This document shows, one piece after another, positions 23,281 to 31,956 of a DNA stretch of 64,000 nt. The DNA comes from Mucilaginibacter gossypiicola. GTDB taxonomy: Bacteria; Bacteroidota; Bacteroidia; Sphingobacteriales; Sphingobacteriaceae. The first letter of the stretch is position 1; every line of letters starts with the position of its first letter. Position numbers and translations under genes: made by a program. Under the pieces are notes generated by a model. It saw only the letters and a program-made list of their open reading frames with translations. It searched no databases and had not been told where the DNA came from. The stretch spans positions 124,001 through 188,000 of the forward strand of contig NZ_FOCL01000005.1 of NCBI RefSeq assembly GCF_900110105.1, in the 5' to 3' direction.

Positions 23281-23730
23281 TTAGTATTTATTTGAAGGTA
23301 AAACGATATTGACCTGGGGGTTGATGATTATGCTACGTTCCAGTACAATGCTTTTAATTAACCATTTTCCATTTTCTCTGAAATAAGATTCAAAGTAACG
23401 TCCGAATCCCTGCGTTATAGTTTGCTGCTTTTTATCATCTGTACCAATGATGTAATCGGTCATAAACCAATTGCCCTCAGCATGATAGGTGTCTTTTAAT
23501 TCAATATCGGGCATAGAGCCTGTATGGGCAGTCACCGTAGTTGCGTGTCTTTTGGAAAAGTTAGCGATCAGTTCCTTGCTGCCGCTGACATGTATTTTTC
23601 CCGGCGGGTAATCGAAGGCTACATCATTGGTAAGGCAGGCGGCCAATCCCGGCCAATCTTTGGCATCCAGGCACCTGAAGTACCTTGATTTTAGCTGTTT
23701 TATTTCTTCTATTTCTTTTAGCTTGTTCAT
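23281..23730 (-). CDS. SnoaL/NTF2-like protein
   Basis: A 149-residue protein with a cone-shaped alpha+beta NTF2-like fold. The first helices (EIEEIKQLKSRYFRCLDAKD) and DWPGLAACLTNDVAFDY are typical of SnoaL-like dehydratase, cyclase or isomerase proteins, followed by the strand-rich half (WFMTDYIIGTDD, GRYFESYFRENGKWLIKSI). The conserved fold shows only a small-molecule binding pocket; the reaction is unknown. It overlaps the upstream aldo/keto reductase by one base, indicating translational coupling. Confidence 0.8.
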   Translation of the reverse strand: MNKLKEIEEIKQLKSRYFRCLDAKDWPGLAACLTNDVAFDYPPGKIHVSGSKELIANFSKRHATTVTAHTGSMPDIELKDTYHAEGNWFMTDYIIGTDDKKQQTITQGFGRYFESYFRENGKWLIKSIVLERSIIINPQVNIVLPSNKY

Positions 23731-24551
23731 TATAATCGTTTTAAATAGGCTACCATCTTTTCACGGGTAGCCGGGTCTGGTAATTCACCATCACCGGCGT
23801 TGAAATTATCTATGGCATGCGCAACATCGGCTGTTGCCGGAATAACGCATGTTACGGCCGGATGAGAAATGATATACTTAAGAAAGTAAGCGCTCCAGGT
23901 TTCGATGCCCAATTCTTCAGCCCATCCGGGAAGTGCTTTACCTTTTACTTTATTGAAAAGATTGCCTGATCCCAAAGGGCGATTGATCAGGGTGGCTACA
24001 CCCAGATCGGCTGCGGCATCCAATAACCGTTTCTCGGCATGGCGTTCGCTAAGGGAAAAGTTGAATTGCACAAAATCTACTTTTTGCGCACGCATGATCT
24101 GTTCAAGTTCCTCATGACTGGAATCTGTATAATGGGTGATTCCTGTGTACCTGATCCGTTTCGTTTCTTTCCATCGCTGCAAAATGGGCAGATGTGTTTG
24201 CCAGTCGGTAAGGTTATGAATCTGGATCAGATCCAGCCTCTTGCGCTTCATTTTAAGCATGGAGTTCTCCATTTGACGGATACCTTCTTGTAAGCCCCTT
24301 GTCCATACTTTGGTAGCATAAAAATATTGATCTGCGATGTCCATTTGCGAGGTGATGTCACCGATCACCTGTTCGGAACGGCCATACATCGGTGAGCTGT
24401 CGATCAGGCTTCCACCTGAAGTGTGCATTTTGTGCAAAACACTTTCCAGGGTTGGATAGGCCTTACTATTGGAAGCATCAAAGGTTTGCCAGGTGCCCAA
24501 ACCTATAACCGGCAGTTCTTCGCCCGATGAAGGTATGATACGTTTTAACAT
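23730..24551 (-). CDS. Aldo/keto reductase
   Basis: A 273-residue NADPH-dependent oxidoreductase of the (alpha/beta)8 aldo/keto reductase superfamily. It shows LPVIGLGTWQTFD, GGSLIDSSPMYGRSEQVIGD with Asp/Tyr, FYATKVWTRG with Lys, and IRYTGITHYTDSSHEE. The end has VTCVIPATADVAHAIDNF. The catalytic residues appear intact, unlike the interrupted paralogue at 21928. It begins after a 181-nt gap from the preceding gene of the operon, so it could also have its own promoter. Confidence 0.88.
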   Translation of the reverse strand: MLKRIIPSSGEELPVIGLGTWQTFDASNSKAYPTLESVLHKMHTSGGSLIDSSPMYGRSEQVIGDITSQMDIADQYFYATKVWTRGLQEGIRQMENSMLKMKRKRLDLIQIHNLTDWQTHLPILQRWKETKRIRYTGITHYTDSSHEELEQIMRAQKVDFVQFNFSLSERHAEKRLLDAAADLGVATLINRPLGSGNLFNKVKGKALPGWAEELGIETWSAYFLKYIISHPAVTCVIPATADVAHAIDNFNAGDGELPDPATREKMVAYLKRL

Positions 24552-24732
24552 TTTATGGGATTAAAGAGTGGTCGAGTGCAGGCAATATAAGCTGATGGTA
24601 ATCGCCTTGTATTGGTTTATTTCCTGAAGTAAAACAGAGAACCAGCAGGCATATTTTCAATATAATAAAGCAACTGCACCATATCAATTCCTTTGAATTA
24701 TTTTGTGGTTGAACCGAGCGCTTTTCCATGTC

Positions 24733-25179
24733 TTAATTATTTAACATGCTCACCTTTTCTAACACTTCCTGTTTTTCGATCTCAGCGATGCCCGCTAATG
24801 AAACATTGCTCACTATCCAGTCAAGCGCCTCTGATAGTGTTTTGCAGCAGGTGCCGCAAACCCCATAAGCCTTTTCAATCTTTATTTTTTTAGCCTGCTC
24901 ATAAAACGGATCATCAACTACATTGACGATCGCTTTCACATGCCCCTTGAGTAGACCTTCGTTATCAATCATCCATTGCTTTCGTGCGGCTAAATTTTCC
25001 TTAGTCGCTTTAGGCAATGCTGTGTCTATATGAAATAAACGCAGCCAAACGCAATCCTTTCCGCAGTTCAGGTAATCAGCCGAAGCTTGTAACTCCAACT
25101 GGTAGTCATCAACGCCATCACGGGAATCGGTAATGGATATGTAAAGAGGATCAATGGTGGTAATTTCCTGATAGGCCAT
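24733..25179 (-). CDS. Hypothetical protein, possible SpoIIAA/STAS-like
   Basis: I do not firmly recognise this 148-residue cytosolic protein. The order of elements suggests a SpoIIAA/STAS-like fold: an early ISITDSRDGVDDY, a middle stretch with NEGLLKGHVKAIVNVVDDPF and a final KTLSEALDWIVSN, where bacterial STAS-like proteins often end in a seEAlaWL-type helix. It also carries a C-G-T-C-C cluster near residue 110, which could bind metal or act in thiol chemistry. The start lies 2 nt from the PRISE-like gene, so it is co-transcribed. The fold call is weak. Confidence 0.55.
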   Translation of the reverse strand: MAYQEITTIDPLYISITDSRDGVDDYQLELQASADYLNCGKDCVWLRLFHIDTALPKATKENLAARKQWMIDNEGLLKGHVKAIVNVVDDPFYEQAKKIKIEKAYGVCGTCCKTLSEALDWIVSNVSLAGIAEIEKQEVLEKVSMLNN

Positions 25180-25180
25180 A

Positions 25181-26245
25181 TTACGCGGGAATAATGTTTT
25201 GCGCTTTCAGTTCATCGAAAGTGTTTTTAAACGATTCAAAACTTTCGACCTGCATTTCATGGAAACCTGCACGACGGAATTTATTGACATCAAAAAAAGC
25301 GTCGGCTTCCACATTAAATATAAAGTCACCAAATGGCCAATTCGCCAATTCTTTCACCGTATGCGGTTTTAAACCGTACTTTTCTACAATACCGGCCCAT
25401 ACCTCTTCTTTGTCGGCCATGTACTCAGCCAGCGGAAAAGTGATCGGACTATCCATGTTAACATTAAAGTAGGCAGCTATCTTAGGCCAGATCTGTTCCC
25501 AGCGGAAAATATCACCATTGGTTACATTGTAGATCTGGCTGTAACAGTCTTCATGCAGCGCGGCATACTCCATGCCTTTGGCCAATATTTCGCTGTCGGT
25601 GATATTGACCAATACTTTGTAAGCCATATCAGATCCTGGAAAACGAAACGGCACATTTAATTCATTACACAGCGTTTCATAAACCGCGATCAGGTTAGCC
25701 ATGTTCATCGGGTTACCTACCGCGAAGCCAACCATAATATCCGGCCTTACGGCAGTCCAGCTCCAGGCTTTCCCTGCTGATTGTTTGATCAGGAAGTCTT
25801 GCTGGCTGTAGTAGAAGTTTGGCGGAAAATGTCGTGAATCTGTTTCTAAAGCCGGGGTCTTGTATTTACCTAAATGCGCCCCATAAGCTTTACCGCCTTG
25901 TATAAAGGTTAAATGTTTAAACCCTGAAGCCACCTTCTCCAATCCTAAAACCAAATTTTGGAGTAACAGGATATTTGTCGCTGTTTGCTCAGCAAGGGTT
26001 TGCTTTTCCATGTAAGCAGCATAGAAAACGTGACTTACACCGGCTAACGCGGCTGCATTGTTTTCAACGGCCTGGGCGTCTGTCAGGTCCATGTGAACAA
26101 ATTTGGCTGTGGTTTCGAAATCCGGCTCACGATAAGAGGTGATAATAACCTCATCCCAGATATCACGGGCTTGCAGATATTTCGCCATATTGCGGCCAAC
26201 GATGCCATTTCCACCCACAATCAGGGCTATTTTTTTAGTTTGCAT
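25181..26245 (-). CDS. Extended SDR of the progesterone 5-beta-reductase/iridoid synthase type (PRISE-like)
   Basis: A 354-residue enone reductase-like SDR. The NADP site IALIVGGNGIVGRNMAKYL is intact. The family hallmark NFYYSQQDFLI is present with the catalytic Tyr in NFYY, together with WTAVRPDIMVGF and the C-terminal WPFGDFIFNVE. Known members reduce activated C=C bonds of enones with NADPH. That makes it the most informative gene for the operon's chemistry: stereoselective reduction of an unsaturated carbonyl compound. It lies 10 nt downstream of the classical SDR gene. Confidence 0.85.
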   Translation of the reverse strand: MQTKKIALIVGGNGIVGRNMAKYLQARDIWDEVIITSYREPDFETTAKFVHMDLTDAQAVENNAAALAGVSHVFYAAYMEKQTLAEQTATNILLLQNLVLGLEKVASGFKHLTFIQGGKAYGAHLGKYKTPALETDSRHFPPNFYYSQQDFLIKQSAGKAWSWTAVRPDIMVGFAVGNPMNMANLIAVYETLCNELNVPFRFPGSDMAYKVLVNITDSEILAKGMEYAALHEDCYSQIYNVTNGDIFRWEQIWPKIAAYFNVNMDSPITFPLAEYMADKEEVWAGIVEKYGLKPHTVKELANWPFGDFIFNVEADAFFDVNKFRRAGFHEMQVESFESFKNTFDELKAQNIIPA

Positions 26246-26255
26246 TTGGATAATA

Positions 26256-26996
26256 TTAAGAGGTCATATACCAGCCGCCATTCACACTAATGGTTTGACC
26301 TGTGATGTAACCATTAGTTGCTAATAACAACACTACATCAGCAACTTCATCTGGCTGACCAAAACGGCCTATGGGGATGAGGGTTGGTTTGATATTGGTA
26401 TTGCTTTTCAGCATGTCTGTTTCGATCAATGCGGGGGCTATCGCGTTGGCAGTTATGCCGCCGTGTTTAGCCAGCATAGCAGCATAAGAATGTGTTAAAC
26501 CAATTAATCCGGCTTTTGCCGCCGCATAATGTGGGCCGATAACACCACCTAACTGCGCCGCCACCGAGGAAAAGTTGATGATCCTGCCGTAATTCTTTTC
26601 GATCATTCCGGGGATGGCTAGTTGCGTAGTTAAAAACGCCGAAGTTAAGTTGATGTCCAATGATTGCTGAAAATCGGCAAGGGTTACCTCAGCAAGCGTT
26701 TTTGTTGGATTGATTCCGGCATTGTTGACCAGGATATCTACACTACCTGCGACTTTTCCAATTTCTTCAAAAAGCTGTTTAACTGCAGCTTCGTTGGAAA
26801 CATCTGCCTGCAATGCAACAGCTTTTCCGCCTTCTGCTTCAATTTGTTTAACGATTGCTTCCGCTTCGGTTTTACTTGAATTGTAGTTCACGATAACTGT
26901 AGCGCCTGCTTTAGACAGGCTAAACGCAATGGCTTTACCTAAGCCTTTCGATGCACCAGTGACCAAAGCGACTTTATCTTTTAATGAAGTTTCCAT
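26256..26996 (-). CDS. Short-chain dehydrogenase/reductase, FabG-like
   Basis: A 246-residue classical SDR. The cofactor motif is VTGASKGLGKAIAFSL, the NNAG motif is LVNNAGINPT, and the catalytic set is INFSSVAAQLGG with Ser and HYAAAKAGLIG with Y-x-x-x-K. The C-terminal GQTISVNGGWYMTS is typical. It carries out NAD(P)-dependent oxidation or reduction of a hydroxyl/keto group. It is the first gene of a seven-gene minus-strand operon (down to about 21.9 kb). The AraC gene lies upstream on the same strand. Confidence 0.9.
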   Translation of the reverse strand: METSLKDKVALVTGASKGLGKAIAFSLSKAGATVIVNYNSSKTEAEAIVKQIEAEGGKAVALQADVSNEAAVKQLFEEIGKVAGSVDILVNNAGINPTKTLAEVTLADFQQSLDINLTSAFLTTQLAIPGMIEKNYGRIINFSSVAAQLGGVIGPHYAAAKAGLIGLTHSYAAMLAKHGGITANAIAPALIETDMLKSNTNIKPTLIPIGRFGQPDEVADVVLLLATNGYITGQTISVNGGWYMTS

Positions 26997-27013
26997 AGCT
27001 ATTATTGACGATA

Positions 27014-27021
27014 CAAAAATA
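27014..27021 (-). promoter_or_regulatory. Candidate -7 box of the redox operon
   Basis: On the minus strand TATTTTTG matches TAnnTTTG and ends 17 nt before the SDR start codon. No good -33 TTG is visible at normal spacing, which fits a promoter that needs an activator such as the upstream AraC protein. Confidence 0.45.
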
Positions 27022-27241
27022 CTGATGGAACGAAATTCACCGTTAGAACCTTCGGTACGAATATTGGTACATTTGGTACTTTGGTGATCACTTTAAAGTC
27101 ATGTATCTGTACATGTCTTTTGAAAGCGTTGAATATTACTGATGAAAGAGTATTACAAACTGTTTGAAGATAAGCGAAGAAGAAAGCTCCCTTAATAAAT
27201 ACTCTACGCCTGACAGGAATAAGAGTATATAGGAGCTAATG

Positions 27242-28120
27242 CTACCAGTTTTGGAATTGATCGCACATCTGTTTTCGATACTCCGCGGGCGTATGACCAG
27301 TTTGTCGCTTAAATTGCCGGGAGAAGTAGGAAAAATCCTTAAAACCCAAATCGTCACTAATTTGGCCGATGGGCTGGTCACTATGCACCAATAACCTTTT
27401 TGCTTCGAGTAGGATGCGGTCACGGATTACTTCGCCAAGCGGCTTTCCGGTGACCCGTTTACAAATTTCATTTATTCTGTGGGCAGTCAAGTTCAATTTA
27501 TCTGCATAGAAACCAATTTGACCTTCTTTTTCAAAATGATCTTCAATTAATTTTTTTAATTGCTTATACCTTACAACATTGGAAAGGTCACGGGCTGACG
27601 GAGTATCTACATCTATCAAGCGCTGTATCCTGTTTAGAAAGACAAACAATAAATTCGAAATTATAAACGATGACTTTTCAGGGCGGACGATTTCGTCGAG
27701 CATAAGATCAAGCACTGGAACTAATTCAGTTACTGCACAATTATCTAATTTAAATGAAGGACTCGCGTAACTGTTATCCAGAAATCCAAATTCTTTGATT
27801 GCATCTCTATTGGGGGTATTTAACAAAAGGAACTGCTCAGTAAAAGTTATAGGAAACCCTTTTACGGATTCTGCCTTATTCATAAGGTGCAATTGACCCG
27901 GAGAAATGAAAAATAACATATTAGGTTCAACGGTTACCCGGTGGTAGTCGATGACATTAGTTGATGTGCCCGATGTAAGCCACATCACTTCATAAAAGCT
28001 ATGCTTATGAGGCCAAAGTAATTTCGGCGGACGCTGTAAACATTCAAAGCGCTCTAACATAAAATGACTACCAATTGCTTGAAATGAGGGGAAATCAGAT
28101 ATATTGTACGTTGGAATCAT
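27242..28120 (-). CDS. AraC family transcriptional regulator
   Basis: A 292-residue regulator with an N-terminal cupin-like sensor domain (LLWPHKHSFYEVMWLTSGTS, FISPGQLHLM) and a C-terminal double helix-turn-helix. The HTH part contains ADKLNLTAHRINEICKRVTG, RILLEAKRLLVHSDQPIGQI, LGFKDFSYFSRQFKRQTGHT and PAEYRK, complete for DNA binding. It lies 245 nt upstream of the redox operon on the same strand and probably controls it. Its own TATATTTG box ends 4 nt before the ATG, which would give a leaderless mRNA. Confidence 0.92.
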   Translation of the reverse strand: MIPTYNISDFPSFQAIGSHFMLERFECLQRPPKLLWPHKHSFYEVMWLTSGTSTNVIDYHRVTVEPNMLFFISPGQLHLMNKAESVKGFPITFTEQFLLLNTPNRDAIKEFGFLDNSYASPSFKLDNCAVTELVPVLDLMLDEIVRPEKSSFIISNLLFVFLNRIQRLIDVDTPSARDLSNVVRYKQLKKLIEDHFEKEGQIGFYADKLNLTAHRINEICKRVTGKPLGEVIRDRILLEAKRLLVHSDQPIGQISDDLGFKDFSYFSRQFKRQTGHTPAEYRKQMCDQFQNW

Positions 28121-28218
28121 TACGCAAATATATTTCTTTTAGATTATAACATTTGTTGCTCTAAAAACAAGGCCAGTAATCGGCCCTTTAATAAATTTTC
28201 CTATCAATAAAATTAAGC

Positions 28219-28332
28219 TTATTCAGCAATGACAATTACTGGTTTTTCTATGATACCACCTTTCGAGACTTCGGTATAAACATCTTTAAACCGATTGAAA
28301 TAATAAGTTCTGCCTACCACTTTTTGATCCAT
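28219..28332 (-). pseudogene. Possible gene remnant, 37-residue dehydrogenase-like tail
   Basis: A short minus-strand frame, preceded by an in-frame TAA, reads FNRFKDVYTEVSKGGIIEKP then VIVIAE at its end. The rhythm resembles the last 35 residues of medium-chain dehydrogenases (phi-x-x-phi-x-x-A/V-x-x-GG-x-x-x-K-P-V-phi-phi), so it may be the tail of a deleted oxidoreductase gene. The rest of this 425-nt gap between the AraC gene and the inositol-monophosphatase-like gene holds nothing else I can support. Confidence 0.3.
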
Positions 28333-28545
28333 TTACTTGCGTAAACTGAAAGCTTTTCCAATAATTCAGTAGAAGGTTTTTTACATCAGCAGTTTATATT
28401 TTTTCTCGAAAACAGGTTGGTGAAAAAGAGCTAATGATCTCTTTCGACCTTGGGGCGGTACTAACATATAGCGAAGATTGTTTCATAATTGCTATGGAAG
28501 CAACATTTAAAATGATGTTTTATTTTTATGATCGATGATCATAGT

Positions 28546-29340
28546 TTAGGCTTCCTCAAAAAAGCCTGGTGGTAAAGCCTGAGCGGTTACTAATAAACTT
28601 TCTGCTCCCCAGGTCCATTCAGCACCTTGCGCGGTTAAAATTAACGCGCCGGCTTCCTTTGCAATCAGTATCCCTGCCAGCCAATTGTAGGTATCCAATC
28701 CATACTGGAAAAAAATATCGATACGACCAGCCGCGATTGAACATAGCATAAGGCCAAGCGGGCCATAGTTTCTTACAGCGCCAAAAGTGGTCAGCAGTTT
28801 TTCAATTGATTTACCAATTACTTCATTTAAGCCTTCAAACTTATTTTGAAATGGCGGATGGTTAAAAGTAGCCAACATGAGCGAAGCGTCAGCCTTTATT
28901 GTCGGATGGATCGCTGTATCGTTCAGGAACGCGCCCTCACCGGCCACTGCCCAAAACATTTCGTTATCCAATGGGTTATAAACAGCTGCAAAGTAAGGCG
29001 CATTATTTCTAACCAACACCAGATTAAATGTCCAGCCAGGTAAATGCTGCATATATTGTACCGCACCATCCATTGAGTCAAATAGCCAGTATTCAGGAAC
29101 TGAAACACCGCTTTTCTGGCCCTCCATATCAAACTCGTCTGTTACCCAGGAAATATCCGGGTAGGTTGCGGTAAGGCTATTTTGAATGCTGTGAAGTGCT
29201 TTATTTTCGATCTCCGCGAATAAAGAACCCAATGTTTCTGCATCGCCCGGAATGGGACTACGTTTGAAACCGCCTAAAAAAGAATCTCCAACTATTTTGA
29301 GTTGTTCCAGGATATAAGGAACGTTTATCTGTGTTTGCAT
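28546..29340 (-). CDS. Inositol monophosphatase family protein
   Basis: A 264-residue member of the FIG / IMPase superfamily. The metal-binding motif appears as WLFDSMDGAVQYMQHLPGW, in place of the more usual D-P-I-D-G-T; D-x-x-D-G is kept while the following Thr is Ala. Further on are PYFAAVYNPLDNEMFWA and the C-terminal LDTYNWLAGILIAKEAGALI, where the usual W-D-x-A-A reads as Y-N-W-L-A, so a conserved Asp is Asn. Metal binding and phosphatase activity may therefore be changed. It lies on the minus strand with the AraC gene at 29413 just upstream (72 nt), which likely regulates it. Confidence 0.78.
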   Translation of the reverse strand: MQTQINVPYILEQLKIVGDSFLGGFKRSPIPGDAETLGSLFAEIENKALHSIQNSLTATYPDISWVTDEFDMEGQKSGVSVPEYWLFDSMDGAVQYMQHLPGWTFNLVLVRNNAPYFAAVYNPLDNEMFWAVAGEGAFLNDTAIHPTIKADASLMLATFNHPPFQNKFEGLNEVIGKSIEKLLTTFGAVRNYGPLGLMLCSIAAGRIDIFFQYGLDTYNWLAGILIAKEAGALILTAQGAEWTWGAESLLVTAQALPPGFFEEA

Positions 29341-29412
29341 AATTTAAATTGTTTATGCAAAGGAACCGGATGTGCGTGTTTGAAAATAGTCCCATTTCCT
29401 GAAGTGATAGTC

Positions 29413-30267
29413 TTAATCACGGAATTTTTGCCTGAACTGCAAAGGTGTCATTCCGCTGACTTTTTTAAACAATTTGCCAAAGTAAACGGGTTCATCATAG
29501 CCAGCCTTGTAACCTACTTCCTTAACGCTTAATTGAGTGAAAAACAATAATCTTTTAGCTTCAAGGATAGAGCGTTGCTGGATATGATCTGAAACAGTGT
29601 TGCCGGTCATTTCTTTGATCGTATCGTTTAAATGGGCAACAGAGACAGCCAATGCCTGTGCAAATTTGGCCGGTTTTTTCCATTCGGCGTAATGCCGGGA
29701 AAGCAAATTTTCAAATGATCTGGTAATTGTTAGCGGCCTGCTGATTTGTCTGTTGGATTCAATTAATGTGGTCTCCTCTCCGGCAATCAATAATTCTAAT
29801 GCGGCGTTCAGCAAATTGCAAAGAGCCTTGTGATTGTTAGGTTGTTTCTGTACTGATTCCATCAAGGTTAATAGGGTCTTTACCTGTTGAAAATAGACAG
29901 AGGTATCATTAAATGATTTTGAGCGGCTAAAATACCGGCTTAAATTATATTGAAGATCTTCGTCAATCGCTGCCGGATCAAATTCAATAACCCAACCGGC
30001 AGGTTCTTTGAAATCAGCAATTTGGTGTACTACACCGGGCATGATCAGTAAAGTGGTACCAGCTTCCAGTATTGTCTCTTCAAAGTCCAAAATAAATCTC
30101 ACATACCCTTCAGTCATTACAACTAATGTAAAATGACTGTCCCTGTGAGCAGAAAAAACATCGTGCTCGGTTTTATCTCGGCCCCGCTGCATATTCTGGA
30201 CTATTATTCCCGCTTTAGCTAAGGGCGAGAGATCATATTGGTTTACATGATGAATTGACTTTTTCAA
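29413..30267 (-). CDS. AraC family transcriptional regulator
   Basis: A 284-residue regulator. The N-terminal cupin-like domain covers FTLVVMTEGYVRFILDFEET and IMPGVVHQIADFKEPAGWVI; the C-terminal AraC HTH contains FAQALAVSVAHLNDTIKEMT, then LEAKRLLFFTQLSVKEVGY and PVYFGKLFKKVSGMTPLQFR. The start is uncertain: there is no ATG near the N-terminus, and TTG at 30267 directly follows an AGGGGA. It probably regulates the inositol-monophosphatase-like gene 72 nt downstream. Confidence 0.88.
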   Translation of the reverse strand: MKKSIHHVNQYDLSPLAKAGIIVQNMQRGRDKTEHDVFSAHRDSHFTLVVMTEGYVRFILDFEETILEAGTTLLIMPGVVHQIADFKEPAGWVIEFDPAAIDEDLQYNLSRYFSRSKSFNDTSVYFQQVKTLLTLMESVQKQPNNHKALCNLLNAALELLIAGEETTLIESNRQISRPLTITRSFENLLSRHYAEWKKPAKFAQALAVSVAHLNDTIKEMTGNTVSDHIQQRSILEAKRLLFFTQLSVKEVGYKAGYDEPVYFGKLFKKVSGMTPLQFRQKFRD

Positions 30268-30416
30268 TCCCCTAAAATAACGTTAAAGAATAAACTTTTG
30301 ATAATTGATCTTAAGGCGATACCTAACCCCGGGTTTTTATTCGAAAAATATTTAAGGCATTAAAAAACTACCGCCATGTTTACCGCAGGTTAGCTTGTTA
30401 ATTATACTAACAATTA

Positions 30417-31247
30417 TCAACCAAATTTTACAGAGGTCATGGTTAGTGAACCACCTACTGCCTTATCATTAAAAAAAGATACCGGGTCATTACCACCGGC
30501 ACCCAGCGTGTACATTAGCGGCAAATAATGCTCTGGCGTAGGGATAGCTAATTCAGCCTCCCGGCCAAGGCTTTCGTAATTGAGCAAGGGCTGATAATTA
30601 CCATTGGCGATAAGATCCTTGAACTGATCATTGATCTTCAGGGCCCAGTCGTAGCCAAATTCCGGCTGCTGCATTTTATCCCAGGCAACCATCCGCAGGT
30701 TATGCACCATGTTGCCGCTGCCAACAATAAGTACACCTTTTTTACGTAAGGCATGCAATTGTGTAGCTAATTCAAAATGGTATTGCGGGCCTTTGGTATA
30801 ATCGATGCTCAACTGTAACACCGGGATATTAGCCTCAGGGTACATATGGCGGATGATGGTCCAGGTGCCGTGGTCCAGGCCCCAGTCGTGATCAAGTTCT
30901 ACATTTGCCGAGTGAAGTAAGGATTGGGTTTCTAACGCTAAAGCCCGACTGCCCGGTGCAGGGTATTGTACATCAAACAATTGTTGCGGAAAGCCACGGA
31001 AATCATGAATGGTTTGTGGGAAATCCATAGCGGTGATCTTGGTGCCTCTGGTAAACCAATGGGCCGATATCACCAAAACCGCGGCCGGGGTCGGGATCTC
31101 CCGGGCCATGCTTTTCCAGCGCCTTGAAAATTCAGTATCCTCAATGCCATTCATAGGTGAACCATGCCCTATAAATAAAGCAGGCATTGTATACCCGGTT
31201 TCTTTTAAACTGCTGGTGAACTTATTGAATGATGCTATCGTTGTCAT
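30417..31247 (-). CDS. DODA-type extradiol dioxygenase (YgiD-like)
   Basis: From the ATG at 31247 the protein has 276 residues; a TTG 14 codons upstream is less likely. It is a class III extradiol ring-cleaving enzyme of the 4,5-DOPA dioxygenase type. Metal and catalytic His residues are visible in LFIGHGSPMNGI, LVISAHWFTRG, LDHDWGLDHGTWTIIRHMYP and VGSGNMVHNLR. These enzymes cleave catechol-like rings with ferrous or zinc ions. A 40-bp box at 31297-31336 lies upstream, exactly as upstream of the NTF2-like / esterase / Crp operon, so it probably belongs to the same regulon. Confidence 0.88.
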   Translation of the reverse strand: MTTIASFNKFTSSLKETGYTMPALFIGHGSPMNGIEDTEFSRRWKSMAREIPTPAAVLVISAHWFTRGTKITAMDFPQTIHDFRGFPQQLFDVQYPAPGSRALALETQSLLHSANVELDHDWGLDHGTWTIIRHMYPEANIPVLQLSIDYTKGPQYHFELATQLHALRKKGVLIVGSGNMVHNLRMVAWDKMQQPEFGYDWALKINDQFKDLIANGNYQPLLNYESLGREAELAIPTPEHYLPLMYTLGAGGNDPVSFFNDKAVGGSLTMTSVKFG

Positions 31248-31268
31248 GTTATTGCTTTTATGAATACA

Positions 31269-31336
31269 CAAATATCGGTTTGCCTGCAAACAATCTGTTT
31301 GATGCAGGGTAAGAAATCGACTTGATGTATGTTAAG
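31269..31336 (-). promoter_or_regulatory. DODA promoter with Crp/Fnr-type box (copy A)
   Basis: On the minus strand GATATTTG (31276-31269) is a near-consensus -7 box. Starting 20 nt upstream of it, 31297-31336 forms a 40-bp box that matches copy B (33283-33322) at about 33 of 40 positions. In plus orientation it contains AGGGTAAGAAAT and the dyad ACTTGA-TGTATG-TTAAGT. Confidence 0.65.
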
Positions 31337-31345
31337 TAAAATTAG

Positions 31346-31924
31346 CTAACTGAAAAGCTGTTTTCTGATGCGGCTCAAGCTTTCGGGCGTTATACCAAGG
31401 TATGAGGCGATATAGATAAGTGGGATACGGGCTGCTATATGCGGATGCTCTTTGATCAATTGTTGGTAGCGCTCTTCGGCATGTTCACTTTGGGCAGCGT
31501 TGTGCCATTGCTGCAGGCTAACGTAAGCCCGCTGAAAAAGCTGTCTGAAAAACCGCTCCAGTTGCGGAATTTGTTCATAAAGCATTTCAAGGTCATGATG
31601 AGCTAATAATAAAACCTCGCTATCCTCAATAGCCTCAATATTAATGTTCCCTGCCGATTGGCTTACAAAACTACAAAGGTCGCCTATCCAATGCTCTTCC
31701 ACAACCAGCTGCACCACATGTTCGGTTCCTTCCTTATCTACGGTATAGGAGCGTAGTGCGCCTTTTTCAACAAAATACACATACCGGCTTACGTCGCCTT
31801 CCATCAGCAAAGCTTTCCTTTTTTTTACAAACTTCTTGCTCAGTTTGCTTTCTATCACTGCAAAATCATCCGTAGTGATGCGGGCATATTTATTAAGGTT
31901 ATGGAAAAGCTGAGCGGAGATCAT
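31346..31924 (-). CDS. Crp/Fnr family transcriptional regulator
   Basis: A 192-residue cNMP-binding-domain regulator of the short Bacteroidota type. The sensor barrel includes FVKKRKALLMEGDVSRYVYF and GALRSYTVDKEG, with no complete cAMP phosphate-binding motif. The C-terminal DNA-binding part is AARIPLIYIASYLGITPESL followed by SRIRKQL. It lies 32 nt after the esterase gene, third in a minus-strand operon whose promoter carries the 40-bp box, so it may regulate itself and the DODA gene. Confidence 0.88.
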   Translation of the reverse strand: MISAQLFHNLNKYARITTDDFAVIESKLSKKFVKKRKALLMEGDVSRYVYFVEKGALRSYTVDKEGTEHVVQLVVEEHWIGDLCSFVSQSAGNINIEAIEDSEVLLLAHHDLEMLYEQIPQLERFFRQLFQRAYVSLQQWHNAAQSEHAEERYQQLIKEHPHIAARIPLIYIASYLGITPESLSRIRKQLFS

Positions 31925-31956
31925 GGCGGCCGATTAAGCCACCAAATTAACAATTA

